Notes: a model not told the origin generated them from the letters alone. A stretch of 9,562 bases of DNA from an uncultured Collinsella sp. (GCA_900545905.1 URBA01000037.1:1-9562); one strand, 5' to 3'. Numbered from the stretch's first letter, positions 1 to 7,083 are shown. Translations and numbers: made by a program.

Positions 1-55
1 AGTCCCTTGCGGCGTAGTTCTTATTTAAGCCGTCCAAGTTTTGGGGTGCAGTTCA
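1..55 (+). mobile_element. Right end of an IS3-family (IS150-like) insertion sequence, partial
   Basis: Positions 31-55 read on the minus strand begin TGAACTGCACCCC and end CTTGGACGG. This has the layout of IS150-group terminal inverted repeats (TG.ACTGCACCC, a variable A/T block, then TTGGACG), and the element terminates in the CA dinucleotide (54-55) usual for IS3-family ends. Upstream on the plus strand, positions 3-17 could be the last codons of a transposase, reading Ser-Leu-Ala-Ala-stop, which would place the OrfB stop about 14 bp before the repeat, as in related elements. The rest of the IS lies outside the window, so intactness and target duplication cannot be judged. The inverted repeat is seen directly; the family assignment is from memory of IS150 ends. 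Confidence 0.68.
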
Positions 56-138
56 GTGTGCAGCGGGGGTTCTTTCATGTCCGAGGACGCGCTGGGAAGT
101 TACCCCATGCGGCCAGCGGACAACTATGTAGCCTCAGA

Positions 139-870
139 CTAGAACATGCCCAAGAAACCGTGCACAAACAGTGCGGCCAGAGCGGCACCGACAAACGGAG
201 CAATGCCAGGAACGAGCAGGCCGTACTTCCAGTTGTTGTCAGCCTTGTTCTTAATCGGCAGCACCTGATAGGCCATGCGAGGACCAAGGTCACGAGCCTG
301 GTTCATGGCGAAGCCGGTGATGCCGCCCATGCCCATGCCAACAGCCCAAACGATCAGACCGACGCAGATAGCAAGCATCAGAACGTTCTCGCCGGCGCGG
401 TTAGCGGCAGCAAGGATGGCGCTGATGAACACGAAGGTGCAGATGGCCTCGCAGAAGAAGTTACGGGCATAGTTCGTACCCTCGGTGGTGGGGTTGGTCG
501 AGAAGATGTTGCGCTGGGCAATGGGGTCGACGACGCCCTCGGAAGCCTTGAACTCATCGGCATACATAAGCCAAGCGATTACGGCGCCCACAAAGCCGCC
601 GAGCATATCGGCAATCATGAAGGGGATGCAACTGCTCCACGGCACCAGGCCTACGATGCACTGGGCAAGCACCATGGCGGGGTTCATGCACACGGCGCCG
701 CCAAAGACAAACAGGCAGACCGAGATGCCAAAAGACCAGGTGGTGATGGCAAACATGTGGCCGGAGCCCTGATACTTGGTGCCCTTAAGCACGGTATCGC
801 AGTGCACGCCCACGCCAAAAATGATCATGAGGGCCGTTGCGCCGAATTCGCAGAGGAGTTTGGTAAGCAT
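139..870 (-). CDS. larD: MIP/aquaporin-family channel, LarD/GlpF1-like lactic acid or glycerol facilitator
   Basis: This is a 243-residue membrane channel of the major intrinsic protein family, which passes small neutral solutes such as glycerol or protonated lactic acid. Six hydrophobic helices are visible. The first half-helix motif is intact (NPA at residues 63-65, in CMNPAMVLAQ). The second reads N190-Q191-A192-R193-D194, so the usual proline is glutamine while the selectivity-filter arginine is kept. The N-terminal MIIFGVGVHC and C-terminal PGIAPFVGAA segments resemble the lactobacillary LarD/GlpF1 group. The ATG at 870 follows a purine-rich GATAAGG. The gene starts 49 bp after larA on the same strand, so the two are probably cotranscribed; this position is the main reason to prefer lactic acid over glycerol as substrate. 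Family membership is firm; the substrate and the symbol are inferred. IS DNA begins 84 bp past the stop. Confidence 0.82.
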   Translation of the reverse strand: MLTKLLCEFGATALMIIFGVGVHCDTVLKGTKYQGSGHMFAITTWSFGISVCLFVFGGAVCMNPAMVLAQCIVGLVPWSSCIPFMIADMLGGFVGAVIAWLMYADEFKASEGVVDPIAQRNIFSTNPTTEGTNYARNFFCEAICTFVFISAILAAANRAGENVLMLAICVGLIVWAVGMGMGGITGFAMNQARDLGPRMAYQVLPIKNKADNNWKYGLLVPGIAPFVGAALAALFVHGFLGMF

Positions 871-919
871 AAAACCTTATCTTTCTTGTCGGTTATAAAC
901 GATTCGTTTAGGCCGCGTA

Positions 920-2197
920 CTAGTGCTGAGCGACGACAACGCCCAGGCCATCGGGAATGACGGCCACTTTCGCATCGGCACCCTTCATCTCAAAGGCGAG
1001 CTTGAGCGCCTCATCGAGGGTGTTGACCGGCGTCATGTGCATATCCTTGATCATCTGGTGATCGCACAGGTCGGTGACCATGATCACAGGGTGATGCGCC
1101 AGGATGCGGGCAAAGATCTGGCTCGTCCACTGGTCGGGCAGGGTCTCGTCCTTAGGACGGTCGATGCAGGCACGCTCAAACTCCGCCGGATCGTTGTCGG
1201 CGATGTTGTGATAGAAGCCCTCGCCACCGTGGCCGTCGGCACAACCGGCGACGTCGATGATCACGCCGCCCTCGGGAAGCGTGGCCTCGGCAGAGCACAT
1301 GCCCTTCACGGCCTGATAGATGTTCTGGTCGAGCGGGTAGCCGCCGTTGGTGGTGATGGCAATCTCGCACTCGACGGGCTCAACGCCGGCAAGGCTCTTC
1401 ACGAACTCGCAGCCAGCCTCGTGTGCCTTATGGATGTCGCCTGCAAAGGAGCCGATAACCTCATGCTTGCCGTTGAGCACCACGTTGAGCACAAAGGCAA
1501 GGTGAGCCATCTCGGCAGCGGCAAACATGTCCTCGCTCACGTGGTTGTGGCACAGGTTGCCGGCACGCGAATGGGAATCGTTCACAAACTGACCGTTGTG
1601 GTTGTACATGATGGTCTTGTAGCTGGCGATGCCAGGCAGGACGGACTTGCGGCTACCAGAGAAACCGGCAAAGAAGTGCGGCTCAATAAAGCCCTCGGCA
1701 AGCAGCAGATCGCAATCGGCGGCAATCTTGTTGATGATGCACTCGCCACCAGAAGGCAGGGTGCCGATCTTTTTCATCATGCTGTCGTCAGTCGCGACGT
1801 GCATAACGATTTCCTCGTTGGCAACGATCTCCTCGCCGTACTTGTTGACGAGTTCCTCATGCGTCGACGGACGATGCATACCCGTAGCAACCAAAATGCG
1901 CACGCGAGCCTCGGGCGCAGCGGAATGGATGTGATGCAGCAGAATAGGCATCGTCACACGCGAGGGAACGGGACGCGTATGATCGGAGCTAATAATGACA
2001 ATATCCTTCTTGCCAGCACAAAGCTCCTCGAGCGACGGCGAGCCATAAGGGTTGGCAAGCGACTCCTCTACCAGCTCTTCCTGTGATTTTGTAGTCTTAA
2101 ACTCGTTTTGATGACCTTCCATCACACCCGCGAAGTTCTTATCCTCGAGCTCCAGATGCAACGTCTTGTGGTCAAACGGCAGTTCACATTCAAACAA
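920..2197 (-). CDS. larA: Nickel-pincer-dependent lactate racemase LarA
   Basis: LarA interconverts D- and L-lactate in the cytoplasm using a covalently held nickel pincer nucleotide cofactor. With translation starting at the TTG at 2197 the protein has 425 residues, the usual length, and key residues fall on the numbering known for characterised LarA: D72, R75, H108 and H174 (acid/base pair), K184 (cofactor attachment), H200 (nickel ligand), Q295 and K298. The signature stretches SSDHTRPVPS, VATGMHRPSTHEE, EPHFFAGFSG and GGYPLDQNIYQAVKGM are present. A longer reading to an ATG at 2338 adds 47 residues unlike the family and is rejected. A strong Shine-Dalgarno lies 9 nt before the TTG. The channel gene follows at 49 bp, as expected of a lar operon, but the maturation genes larB, larC and larE are not in the window. 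Confidence 0.95.
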   Translation of the reverse strand: MFECELPFDHKTLHLELEDKNFAGVMEGHQNEFKTTKSQEELVEESLANPYGSPSLEELCAGKKDIVIISSDHTRPVPSRVTMPILLHHIHSAAPEARVRILVATGMHRPSTHEELVNKYGEEIVANEEIVMHVATDDSMMKKIGTLPSGGECIINKIAADCDLLLAEGFIEPHFFAGFSGSRKSVLPGIASYKTIMYNHNGQFVNDSHSRAGNLCHNHVSEDMFAAAEMAHLAFVLNVVLNGKHEVIGSFAGDIHKAHEAGCEFVKSLAGVEPVECEIAITTNGGYPLDQNIYQAVKGMCSAEATLPEGGVIIDVAGCADGHGGEGFYHNIADNDPAEFERACIDRPKDETLPDQWTSQIFARILAHHPVIMVTDLCDHQMIKDMHMTPVNTLDEALKLAFEMKGADAKVAVIPDGLGVVVAQH

Positions 2198-2206
2198 TGA
2201 CGAGCG

Positions 2207-2216
2207 CCCTCTTCCT
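2207..2216 (-). promoter_or_regulatory. Ribosome binding site deciding the TTG start of larA
   Basis: On the minus strand AGGAAGAGGG is followed by 9 nt and then TTG TTT GAA. No ATG or GTG lies nearby in frame, and the residue numbering of the catalytic site supports this start over the upstream ATG at 2338. Confidence 0.75.
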
Positions 2217-2315
2217 TTCAACTGACACACTAGATAAACCGTTGGAAGGATACGCCGCTCACCGAAAAACACCACCGTCCACCGACTCATTAACACAACG
2301 TTCATATTTGACCCA

Positions 2316-2350
2316 CAACAAAACAACCGCGATCCCAAACGGGACCGCGG
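2316..2350 (-). terminator. Terminator-like hairpin upstream of larA
   Basis: On the minus strand CCGCGGTCCC (2350-2341) pairs with GGGATCGCGG (2336-2327) through ten base pairs, one of them G-U, around a four-base GTTT loop, and is followed by the T-rich TTGTTTTGTTG. It could end read-through from ppc, or act as an attenuator if larA transcription starts further upstream. The hairpin is seen directly; its role is inferred. Confidence 0.55.
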
Positions 2351-2552
2351 CCGCTACAGTCGTAAGGCGAGAAGCGCGCCATTATTCCCCCAGCCAGTAA
2401 TCCACCGAAGACCGGACATCGCAGGGCCCGCCATTAGTTTACTTTTAGGCACACTCCGCAGGACGCAAGAAGCCCTCGCCGCACTCCACATTAGGCGCGA
2501 AGCGCACTTTAATCCCTTCAGACCCAATCCCTGAAGACCGAGGACGAAGGGA

Positions 2553-2671
2553 CCCGATGGGTTTCCCTCTGAATGCATTCCGCAGCACGAAGCCCCCTTA
2601 TCCGCAGCTCCGAAGGAGCAGGATAAGGGGGCTTCAAGTGCGAGGACGCATTCAGAGGGAAACCCATCGGG
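2553..2671. repeat. 119-nt near-perfect extragenic palindrome after ppc
   Basis: Outer arms of 24 bp are perfect inverted copies (2553-2576 and 2648-2671; CCCGATGGGTTTCCC and its complement). Inner arms of 15 bp are also perfect (2589-2603 and 2621-2635; GAAGCCCCCTTATCC and its complement). Between them lie partly pairing segments, and at the apex a small GCTCC-GAA-GGAGC stem. The element begins 27 nt after the ppc stop. Neither strand has a T-tract after it, so it is not a canonical intrinsic terminator, although it would form a strong 3' hairpin on ppc mRNA. No obvious target duplication flanks it. It may be a REP-like or MITE-like dispersed repeat or a 3'-end processing structure; the sequence alone cannot decide. 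Confidence 0.8.
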
Positions 2672-2698
2672 CCCCGGTGAGAGCCACAGGGCTATCGA

Positions 2699-5524
2699 TT
2701 ACCCCGTGTTCTGCAATCCTGCCGAGACGCCGGTCACAGTCGAAAGAATCAGGCTCATGTACTCGGCCTTCTTCTCCTCGGCCATCTCGTCCTGGTTCAT
2801 ACGCACCTCGCGAAGGGCGCGGACCTGGGCGATGGACAGGGCGTCGACGTAGGGATTACGCACACGGACGGCGCAGCCGAGCACACGGCGGCGCTGCAGC
2901 GGCCATTCGTCACCGACGATGGCAAGAACCCACTTACGCGTGAGCTGCATCTCGGTGAAGACCTTCTCGGACAGATCCTGGCGATCGCCCAGGTGCAGAT
3001 ACATCTTGGCGATGCGCTGGTCGGTCTTGGCGATCGACATCTCGATGTTGTCGATAAAGGTGCGGAAGAACGGCCACTCCTGGTAGGCAGCCTTGAGCTG
3101 GTCAAGATCGCCAAGCTGCTCGCAGGCGGTGCCCAGACCGTACCAAGCGGCCAGGTTAATGCGCGCCTGGCTCCAGCTGAAGATCCACGGAATGGTACGC
3201 AGGTCGTCGAGCGACTTGGCACCCAAACCGCGCTTGGCGGGACGCGAGCCGATCGGCAGCAGACCGACCTCGGTCAGCGGCGTCACGGTCGAGAACCACG
3301 GTGTAAAGTCCTCGGTGTTCAGCAGGTCCAGATAGCGCTCGTGGCTTACGGCGTTGAGCTTCTCGGCCATATCCCAGAACTTCTGCGTGGTCTCGGTGTT
3401 GGTCTTCTCGACGCTCGGGGCCGACTGCAAAAGCGTTGCGGCGGCAACGGACTCAACATGGCGCTGAGCCAGCGTACGGTTGCCGTAACGGGCAAAGATG
3501 ACCTCGCCCTGCTCGGTGAGCTTAAAGAAGCAGTTGACCGAACCCTTGGGCTGCGCCAGCACGGCCTTGTTGGCCGGGCCGCCGCCACGGCCCACGGCAC
3601 CGCCGCGACCGTGCATGAGCACCAGGTCGATATCGTTCTTCTCGGCCCACTTGGCAATGCGCTCCTGCGCGGAGTGCAGCGCGAGCATGGCCGTGGTAGG
3701 ACCGGCATCCTTGGAGGAGTCGGAATAGCCCAGCATGACCTCCATGCGGCGGTTGGTCTGGGCAAGGCGCTTTTGCACCACGGGCAGCGTAAGCATCTGA
3801 TCGAGCACGTCGACGCAGCCCTCGAGGTCCTCGAGCTGCTCGAACAACGGGATCACGTCGAGCTCGGGGACATCCTCCTCGTGTGCGAAAGACAGGTGAG
3901 CAAGCTCGAAGACGTCGGCCACATGCTGGGCACTCTTGGTGAACGAGATGATGTAGCGGTGCGCCATCTTCTTGCCGTAGCGCTTTTGGATGGAGCCGAT
4001 AGCGCGGAAGGTATCGATGACCTCGCGCGTCATGGGCTGCAGGTCGCCATGGATACCGTTCTCGTGGATATCCTTGAGGGCGCGGGCGTGCACCACGGAG
4101 TGCTGACGGAACTCCATCTCGACCATATGGAAGCCGAAGGACTCGACCTGCCAGATGATGGTCTGGACCGGGCCGTAGGCAGCACGGACGGCACCGCAGG
4201 CGGCCAGCGAGCGCTGGACGACGCGCAGGTCCTCCAGGAACTCATCGGCGCTGTGGTACATGGTGTCGGTGATACGACGGACGGTGGCGTTCAGGCGGTC
4301 GGCCATGACGAGCATGACGGCGCGATGCGGCTCGTGCTCGGAGATCAGCTCAGCGCGTGCGGTGTACTGGGTGCTCATCTCGACCTGATGGTTCCACAGG
4401 TTGATGAGCTCGGCAGACGGCTTGCTGTAGGTGGCCTCGAGCGTGAGGTTGCGACCGATGCGGCGGCACTTGTCCTCGAGCTTGAGCACCATGTGAGTGA
4501 AGTACTTGGCGGCGACCTCACGGCTCACCTTGGCGGTGACGTTGGGGTTACCGTCGCGGTCGGAACCGATCCAGCTGCCGGGATGGAAGAACGCCGGGCA
4601 CAGCGGCGGCACGGTACCGGCCTTGTCGCCCAGCACCCAGTCGTCAAAGCGACGATAGATGACGGGGATGACGTCGAACAGCGTGTTATCGAAGATGTCG
4701 ATGATGGTATCGGCTTCCTCGACCGGCGTGGGCTTCTTGAGCGCGATGGGACTCGTACGCACCAGGGCGTCGATCTCCTGCAGCATATGGCGCTCGTTCT
4801 CCACCAGGTCGGAGCCGCCCAGACGCGGACGCTCCTCCAGCAGGTTGGAGATACGGCGGATCTTGCCCTCGACGGCCTTACGACGGGCCTCGGTGGGATG
4901 TGCGGTAAAGACAGGGTGGAACTCGAGCTTGTCGAGCAGCTCGTTGGCACCCTCGACACCCAGCTCATTCACCAGCTGGTGATAGGCAACGGTAAGCTCG
5001 TTGGCAGGATCGACCTCGGTATCGGTCGATGCGCCGGCCTCGCGCTCGCGCAGCTGCGCCACACGGTAGTTCTCCTCCGACAGGTTTGCCAGATGGAAGA
5101 AGCTCGTAAAGGCGCGGACGATAACCTGCTGCTTATCGAGCGGCAGACTGTCGATCAGATCAACGACCTCGCGAAACGCCACGGCGGTGGGCTCGTCGGC
5201 AGTGGGCACGCCCTGCTCGTCGACGGACTCGTCGGCAGCACGGGTGCCGGGGTTTCCGGCGTTGGCCACAATCTCGGCTGTCAAAATCTTGTCGAACAGG
5301 TCCGCGATCTCGGGATCATACTCGCTAAGCACACGGCGCTCCAGGCGCAAGAACAGCGCCAGATTGTCGCGCAGCTCCTCGGGGATCTCGATCTCAGCGA
5401 GACGCTCCTTGGATTCGGCATTCGAGCCGATTCGGTTAACGAGGCGGTTGACCACGGCAGCGACGCGCGCCGCGGCTTCGGGTACAGACTGGTTGCTTAG
5501 GTTCTCAGCCACGTTTCCTCCCAT
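2699..5524 (-). CDS. ppc: Phosphoenolpyruvate carboxylase
   Basis: Cytoplasmic PEP carboxylase adds bicarbonate to PEP to give oxaloacetate, an anaplerotic step that in fermenters also feeds succinate and aspartate formation. All diagnostic blocks are present: VFTAHPTEARRK (205-216, catalytic His209), GSDRDGNPNVT (320-330), EVMLGYSDSSKDAG (595-608), the glycine-rich loop MHGRGGAVGRGGGP (637-650), LRTIPWIFSWSQ (775-786) and the C-terminal QNTG. By eye, R646, K833, R889 and N940 match the E. coli aspartate-inhibition residues R587, K773, R832 and N881. At 941 residues it is longer than the E. coli enzyme (883); the excess lies before His209 and includes acidic stretches near 93-113 and 163-173. 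The start is uncertain: AGGAGG sits only 1 nt from the ATG at 5524, while a GTG at 5512 has GGAGG 4 nt upstream. A dedicated promoter suggests monocistronic expression. Confidence 0.97.
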   Translation of the reverse strand: MGGNVAENLSNQSVPEAAARVAAVVNRLVNRIGSNAESKERLAEIEIPEELRDNLALFLRLERRVLSEYDPEIADLFDKILTAEIVANAGNPGTRAADESVDEQGVPTADEPTAVAFREVVDLIDSLPLDKQQVIVRAFTSFFHLANLSEENYRVAQLREREAGASTDTEVDPANELTVAYHQLVNELGVEGANELLDKLEFHPVFTAHPTEARRKAVEGKIRRISNLLEERPRLGGSDLVENERHMLQEIDALVRTSPIALKKPTPVEEADTIIDIFDNTLFDVIPVIYRRFDDWVLGDKAGTVPPLCPAFFHPGSWIGSDRDGNPNVTAKVSREVAAKYFTHMVLKLEDKCRRIGRNLTLEATYSKPSAELINLWNHQVEMSTQYTARAELISEHEPHRAVMLVMADRLNATVRRITDTMYHSADEFLEDLRVVQRSLAACGAVRAAYGPVQTIIWQVESFGFHMVEMEFRQHSVVHARALKDIHENGIHGDLQPMTREVIDTFRAIGSIQKRYGKKMAHRYIISFTKSAQHVADVFELAHLSFAHEEDVPELDVIPLFEQLEDLEGCVDVLDQMLTLPVVQKRLAQTNRRMEVMLGYSDSSKDAGPTTAMLALHSAQERIAKWAEKNDIDLVLMHGRGGAVGRGGGPANKAVLAQPKGSVNCFFKLTEQGEVIFARYGNRTLAQRHVESVAAATLLQSAPSVEKTNTETTQKFWDMAEKLNAVSHERYLDLLNTEDFTPWFSTVTPLTEVGLLPIGSRPAKRGLGAKSLDDLRTIPWIFSWSQARINLAAWYGLGTACEQLGDLDQLKAAYQEWPFFRTFIDNIEMSIAKTDQRIAKMYLHLGDRQDLSEKVFTEMQLTRKWVLAIVGDEWPLQRRRVLGCAVRVRNPYVDALSIAQVRALREVRMNQDEMAEEKKAEYMSLILSTVTGVSAGLQNTG

Positions 5525-5556
5525 TCCTCCTTCTATGCACGTAACATGCGGTATTC

Positions 5557-5562
5557 ATTATA
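5557..5562 (-). promoter_or_regulatory. Candidate -10 element of the ppc promoter
   Basis: The minus strand carries a consensus TATAAT, 32 bp before the ppc ATG, which would place the transcript start near 5550. A matching -35 at 17 bp is poor (GTCGAA at about 5580-5585), which would suit an activator-dependent promoter. The hexamer is seen; promoter activity is inferred. Confidence 0.55.
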
Positions 5563-5572
5563 GGCGCTTGCG

Positions 5573-5616
5573 AAATACTTTCGACACTGATTGCGCTTTA
5601 CCACACAAAAGTATTT
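5573..5616. promoter_or_regulatory. Inverted repeat across the ppc -35 region, candidate operator
   Basis: AAATACTTT (5573-5581) and its exact complement AAAGTATTT (5608-5616) are separated by 26 bp. The proximal arm covers the position expected for the -35 hexamer of the TATAAT promoter. The arms are A/T-rich in an otherwise GC-rich genome. They could be half-sites for a dimeric regulator or a looped pair; no regulator family can be named. Confidence 0.35.
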
Positions 5617-5670
5617 TCTGCATTGCAAGGGTTTTTGCTCTAAATGGTCGTATTTCTCGGTGGACGGCAT

Positions 5671-5711
5671 ACACAAACGGGGGCATTCCGCATAAATGCG
5701 AAACACCCCCG
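5671..5711 (-). terminator. Intrinsic terminator of hisS
   Basis: CGGGGG (5711-5706 on the minus strand) pairs with CCCCCG (5683-5678). The interior is closed by CGCAT/ATGCG around a two-base loop, with a few mismatches between the two stems. TTTGTGT follows on the minus strand. It lies about 60 nt after the hisS stop and separates hisS from the ppc promoter. Confidence 0.75.
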
Positions 5712-5769
5712 TAACAATCGCTCGCAATGGACGAGACACTCAAGCGGACCCGCAGCTCAAAATGATGCG

Positions 5770-7083
5770 CTACAGGCGCTCGCGAACCGCCTCGACGACG
5801 TTGTCCAGATCGGCGAGCACCTCGTCATGGCTCTGCATGTCGCGCACTTTGACCTTGCCGGCGGCAAGCTCGTCGCCACCCAGGACCAAAATGAGCTTGG
5901 CGCCAACCTTGTCGGCCTGCTTAAACTGAGCTTTGAGCGAACGACCCTGGTAGTCGGCCTCGGTCACGATGCCAGCGGCGCGAAGCTCCTGCGTGATGGC
6001 AAAGACGTTCTGACGCAGCTCCTTGCCGGCGTTGGCGACATAGACGCACGGGGCCTCCTCGGAACCCAAGTCGTTACCAAAGGCCTGCAGGGCCAGCAGG
6101 GCGCGCTCAAAACCGACAGCGAAGCCGACGCCCGCCGTGGGCTTGCCACCCTCGAGCTCGACCAGGCCATCGTAGCGGCCGCCGCCGCCGATGGAGCCGA
6201 CGCCGGCGCCAGGGGCCTCGACCTCAAAGACAGTACGGGTGTAGTAGTCCAGGCCGCGCACCAAGGTGGGATCCTCGACATACTCGATACCGGCGGCATC
6301 CAGATAGCGCTTGACCTGCTCGTAGTGCTCGCGGCACTCGTCGCACAGGTTGTCGCCCATCAGCGGCGCGTCGGCCATGATCTCGCGGCAGTGGTCGTTC
6401 TTGCAGTCGAAGGCACGCAGCGGGTTGAGCTCGGCGCGCTCGCGGCACTCGTCACACATCTCGTCTGCGTGATCGAGGATGAACTGCTTGACCTGCTCGC
6501 GGTAAGCCGGACGGCACTGAGCGTCGCCCATCGAGTTAATGAGCAGACGGAGCTTGGAAAGATCGAAGCCCAGGCGCTTGTAGAACTCCATGAGCATGAT
6601 GATGCACTCGGCGTCTGCCGCCGGATCGGGAGCGCCGAGCCACTCGATGCCCACCTGGTGGAACTGGCGCAGGCGGCCCTTCTGGGGACGCTCGCCGCGG
6701 AACATGGCCTCGGCGTAGTAAGCCTTAAACGGCGTGGAGCCCTGGGGCACCAGATTGTTCTCGACGACGGCGCGCACCACGCCGGCCGTGCCCTCGGGGC
6801 GAAGTGCCAGGCGCTGCTTGGGCTTGAGTTTGGTGTCGGTGCCCTCGGTAAAGACGCGCTCCAGGTTGGCACCGCTGAACACGCGGAACATTTCCTTGCG
6901 CACGACGTCGGTCGACTGGCCGATGCCGTGGACAAAGACGTCCACCTGCTCGATCGCGGGCGTCTCGATGGGTTTAAAACCAAACGGCTCGAACACGCCG
7001 GCAGCGATCTGCTGCATCTTTTGCCAAGCGCGCATCTCGGCGCCGATAAGGTCGCGGGTTCCCTCCGCCTTCTGTGCCTGCAT
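5770..7083 (-). CDS. hisS: Histidine--tRNA ligase (HisRS)
   Basis: This cytoplasmic class II aminoacyl-tRNA synthetase charges tRNA-His. With the ATG at 7083 it has 437 residues, the normal bacterial length. Visible blocks are the N-terminal KAEGTRDL segment, motif 2 (AMFRGERPQKGRLRQFHQ, 126-143), the HisRS-specific LVRGLDYYTRT (274-284), GGGGRYDGL (299-307) and motif 3 (GVGFAVGFERAL, 318-329), followed by an anticodon-binding domain from about 345 to the end. Six cysteines (210, 213, 227, 232, 247, 250) in CxxC-type spacing sit in the insertion between motifs 2 and 3 and could bind zinc; similar cysteines occur in other Gram-positive HisRS. The ATG is preferred to a TTG two codons upstream because AAAGGTG lies 7 nt before the ATG and only 1 nt before the TTG. 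It has its own promoter and terminator. Confidence 0.97.
   Translation of the reverse strand: MQAQKAEGTRDLIGAEMRAWQKMQQIAAGVFEPFGFKPIETPAIEQVDVFVHGIGQSTDVVRKEMFRVFSGANLERVFTEGTDTKLKPKQRLALRPEGTAGVVRAVVENNLVPQGSTPFKAYYAEAMFRGERPQKGRLRQFHQVGIEWLGAPDPAADAECIIMLMEFYKRLGFDLSKLRLLINSMGDAQCRPAYREQVKQFILDHADEMCDECRERAELNPLRAFDCKNDHCREIMADAPLMGDNLCDECREHYEQVKRYLDAAGIEYVEDPTLVRGLDYYTRTVFEVEAPGAGVGSIGGGGRYDGLVELEGGKPTAGVGFAVGFERALLALQAFGNDLGSEEAPCVYVANAGKELRQNVFAITQELRAAGIVTEADYQGRSLKAQFKQADKVGAKLILVLGGDELAAGKVKVRDMQSHDEVLADLDNVVEAVRERL

Larger units (their letters stand above)
2198..2698. other. Intergenic stretch of about 500 bp between ppc and larA
   Basis: No convincing gene is seen. A 74-codon minus-strand reading (2578-2354) begins inside the palindromic repeat, has no clear ribosome site and resembles no family. 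Reading in the direction of transcription, the stretch holds the 119-nt palindrome (2671-2553), a small hairpin (CTTCAG 2516-2521 with CTGAAG 2531-2536), an unassigned segment at about 2510-2355, the terminator-like hairpin (2350-2327) and a leader of about 130 nt before larA. In that leader GTTGTG occurs twice, 20 bp apart, around the sequence TCAAATATGAAC. No good -35/-10 pair for larA stands out; GTTAAT is the best -10-like hexamer and it is weak. Confidence 0.5.

Noticed and set aside
79..125. Possible terminator after the channel gene (CGCTGG/CCAGCG with GTC/GAC flanks)
   Set aside because: The stem is only six pairs plus a bulged extension, with a long loop and no T-tract on the minus strand; too weak to annotate.
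7..960. 317-codon open frame on the plus strand opposite the channel gene
   Set aside because: It begins in the IS end and runs antisense through the channel gene with a shadow-like composition.
923..2086. 387-codon open frame on the plus strand opposite larA
   Set aside because: It is a shadow of larA with no ribosome site or family features.
2354..2578. 74-codon minus-strand open frame in the ppc-larA gap
   Set aside because: It starts inside the palindromic repeat, lacks a ribosome binding site and shows no recognisable domain.
2993..5500. 835-codon open frame on the plus strand opposite ppc
   Set aside because: It is a codon-bias shadow of ppc in GC-rich DNA: composition is rich in Gly, Val, His and Asp, no family motif is seen, and the minus-strand frame is unmistakably PEPC.
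5533..5743. Short minus-strand frames of 61-68 codons between hisS and ppc
   Set aside because: They read through the hisS terminator and the ppc promoter, overlap each other and have no coding character.
6340..6452. Cysteine pairs in HisRS considered as a fused zinc-finger domain
   Set aside because: Similar CxxC cysteines occur in the insertion between motifs 2 and 3 of many Gram-positive HisRS, so this is a family feature rather than a fusion.
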